Of a stretch of DNA of 15,105 bases, positions 13,863-15,105 are shown in pieces. The stretch is from Actinomycetes bacterium (lineage in GTDB: Bacteria > Actinomycetota > Actinomycetes > Actinomycetales > Cellulomonadaceae): positions 1-15,105 of the forward strand of contig JAEWYD010000289.1 in assembly GCA_023462275.1 (NCBI GenBank), written 5' to 3'. Both the position numbers and the translations under genes were made by a program. The first letter of the stretch is position 1, and every line of letters starts with the position of its first letter. Below the pieces are notes generated by a model. The model was not told the origin of the DNA and did not search any database. It was given only the letters and a program-made list of their open reading frames with translations.

Positions 13863-15105
13863 ATGGCCTCGATCGTCCTGCGGGACATCGTCAAGGAGTA
13901 CGGCGACGGCTTCCTCGCCGTGAAGGGTGTGAGCCTGGACATCGCCGACGGCGAGTTCGTCATCCTCGTCGGGCCGTCCGGCTGCGGGAAGTCGACGCTG
14001 CTCCGGATGATCGTGGGGCTGGAGGACATCACCTCCGGCGACCTCGAGATCGACGGCGCCCGCGTCAACGACCGCGCGCCGCGCGACCGGAACCTTGCGA
14101 TGGTGTTCCAGAACTACGCGCTGTACCCGCACCTGACCGTCTTCGAGAACATCGCGTTCCCGCTGCGCCTGACCAAGGGCAAGGTCGACGAGGCGCAGCT
14201 GCGGGACAAGGTGGAGCGCGCGGCCGCGACCCTGGAGCTGTCGGAGCACCTCGACCGCAAGCCGGCGAACCTCTCCGGCGGGCAGCGGCAGCGGGTGGCG
14301 ATGGGCCGGGCGATCGTGCGCGAGGCCGACGCCTTCCTGTTCGACGAGCCGCTGTCGAACCTCGACGCGAAGCTGCGCGGGCAGATGCGCACCGAGATCG
14401 CCCGCATCCAGCGGCGGCTGGGCACGACGACGGTCTACGTCACCCACGACCAGACGGAGGCCATGACGCTCGGCGACCGGGTCGCCGTCCTGCGCCGGGG
14501 CGAGCTGCAGCAGGTGGCCTCGCCCCGGGGGCTGTACGAGCAGCCGGCGAACCTGTTCGTGGCCGGCTTCATCGGCTCGCCCCCGATGAACTTCCTGCCC
14601 GGTCGCGTGGCGGACGGCGTCCTGCACCTGCCGCTCGTGGACGTGCCGCTCGACGACCGGCTGCGCGCCGCGGTGGGGGACCGGGGCCTCGTCATCGTCG
14701 GGATCCGGCCCGAGCACATCGCGGACGCCGACCTGCTCGAGGAGGGCAAGACGGAGACCGGCCTGACCTTCGAGGCGGACGTCGACGTCACCGAGTGGCT
14801 GGGCGCGGAGCTCTACGCGTACATCCCGTTCGAGACCGACCCGGAGGTGGCGGCCAAGCTGGAGGAGCTGGACCGCGACCTCGACGGCGAGGGCATGCGG
14901 ACGCAGATGGTGGTGGCGCTCGACGCCGAGTCGGCCGTGCGCGACGGCGACCGCGCCGCCCTGTGGTTCGACCCCGCGCGCGTGATGGTGTTCGACCCGG
15001 AGAGCGGCGCGAACCTGACGCGCGACGACGACGCGGCGCGCCAGATCGACGAGCGCAACGAGGCCGCCCGACGACGCTCGCTGGAGCGGGCGCGCCGCGG
15101 TGGCG
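13863..15105 (+). CDS. Carbohydrate ABC transporter ATP-binding protein (SugC/MalK/UgpC family), 3' partial
   Basis: Cytoplasmic ATPase that powers the importer encoded just upstream. All nucleotide-binding motifs are intact: Walker A GPSGCGKST (37-45), Q-loop VFQNYALYPH (Gln83), signature LSGGQ (137-141), Walker B AFLFDEP (157-163), D-loop SNLDAK and H-loop VTHDQ (His195). The regulatory OB-fold/TOBE part follows (about 240-380; GIRPEHI at 280-286). The ATG at 13863 has AAAGGA at 13850-13855. It has no stop by residue 414 at the window edge, although family members usually end at about 360-395. The extra length comes from an acidic segment at about 324-347 and a highly charged tail after 380. 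The paired operon genes suggest a dedicated ATPase, but UgpC/MsiK types can serve several importers. Confidence 0.95.
   Translation, partial: MASIVLRDIVKEYGDGFLAVKGVSLDIADGEFVILVGPSGCGKSTLLRMIVGLEDITSGDLEIDGARVNDRAPRDRNLAMVFQNYALYPHLTVFENIAFPLRLTKGKVDEAQLRDKVERAAATLELSEHLDRKPANLSGGQRQRVAMGRAIVREADAFLFDEPLSNLDAKLRGQMRTEIARIQRRLGTTTVYVTHDQTEAMTLGDRVAVLRRGELQQVASPRGLYEQPANLFVAGFIGSPPMNFLPGRVADGVLHLPLVDVPLDDRLRAAVGDRGLVIVGIRPEHIADADLLEEGKTETGLTFEADVDVTEWLGAELYAYIPFETDPEVAAKLEELDRDLDGEGMRTQMVVALDAESAVRDGDRAALWFDPARVMVFDPESGANLTRDDDAARQIDERNEAARRRSLERARRGG

Overview
The window is high-GC DNA (clearly above 70% by eye) with GTG/ATG starts, good Shine-Dalgarno sites and dense G/C third positions, as in actinobacteria. 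The gene set and the chemoreceptor suggest a motile member of the Micrococcales, for example a Cellulomonas-like genus. That placement is inferred, because no rRNA or taxonomic marker is present. I see no tRNA, rRNA, CRISPR array, insertion sequence or phage gene. Both edges cut through genes.

Left block (1-4060): the 3' part of an EcfT-type transporter subunit converges on a hemolysin III/PAQR membrane protein gene. That gene diverges from a cis-prenyltransferase gene (uppS family), which is followed by a structured leader with a 32-codon upstream ORF and then by a PIN-PhoH ATPase gene (phoH2). HlyIII, short-chain prenyltransferase, PhoH2 and fumarase lie in the same order in Mycobacterium tuberculosis (Rv1085c, Rv1086, Rv1095, Rv1098c as I recall them), so this is an old actinobacterial neighbourhood.

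Middle block (4061-8299): this lies between phoH2 and fumC and looks like an accessory insertion. A TetR repressor gene diverges from a six-helix ABC-2-like membrane protein gene. The spacer has a TTGACA box and two matching TetR-type operators. A full-length methyl-accepting chemotaxis protein with a Cache-type sensor follows, preceded by a large nested hairpin. A short minisatellite fills the gap to fumC.

Right block (8300-15105): on the minus strand are fumC (class II fumarase) and, upstream of it, a beta-carbonic anhydrase. Diverging from these is a four-gene carbohydrate ABC importer in the order lipoprotein, permease, permease, ATPase, resembling LpqY-SugABC, the mycobacterial trehalose importer. 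The genes are packed with GTGA/ATGA overlaps, and a 24-codon ORF bridges the two permease genes. The ATPase gene runs off the right edge.

The most interesting points are the phoH2 leader (upstream ORF with a Pro-Pro-Pro motif and competing hairpins, a possible counterpart of mycobacterial PhoAT), the doubly coupled mini-ORF between the permeases, the two-operator control region of the TetR/exporter pair, and the palindrome in front of the hlyIII gene.
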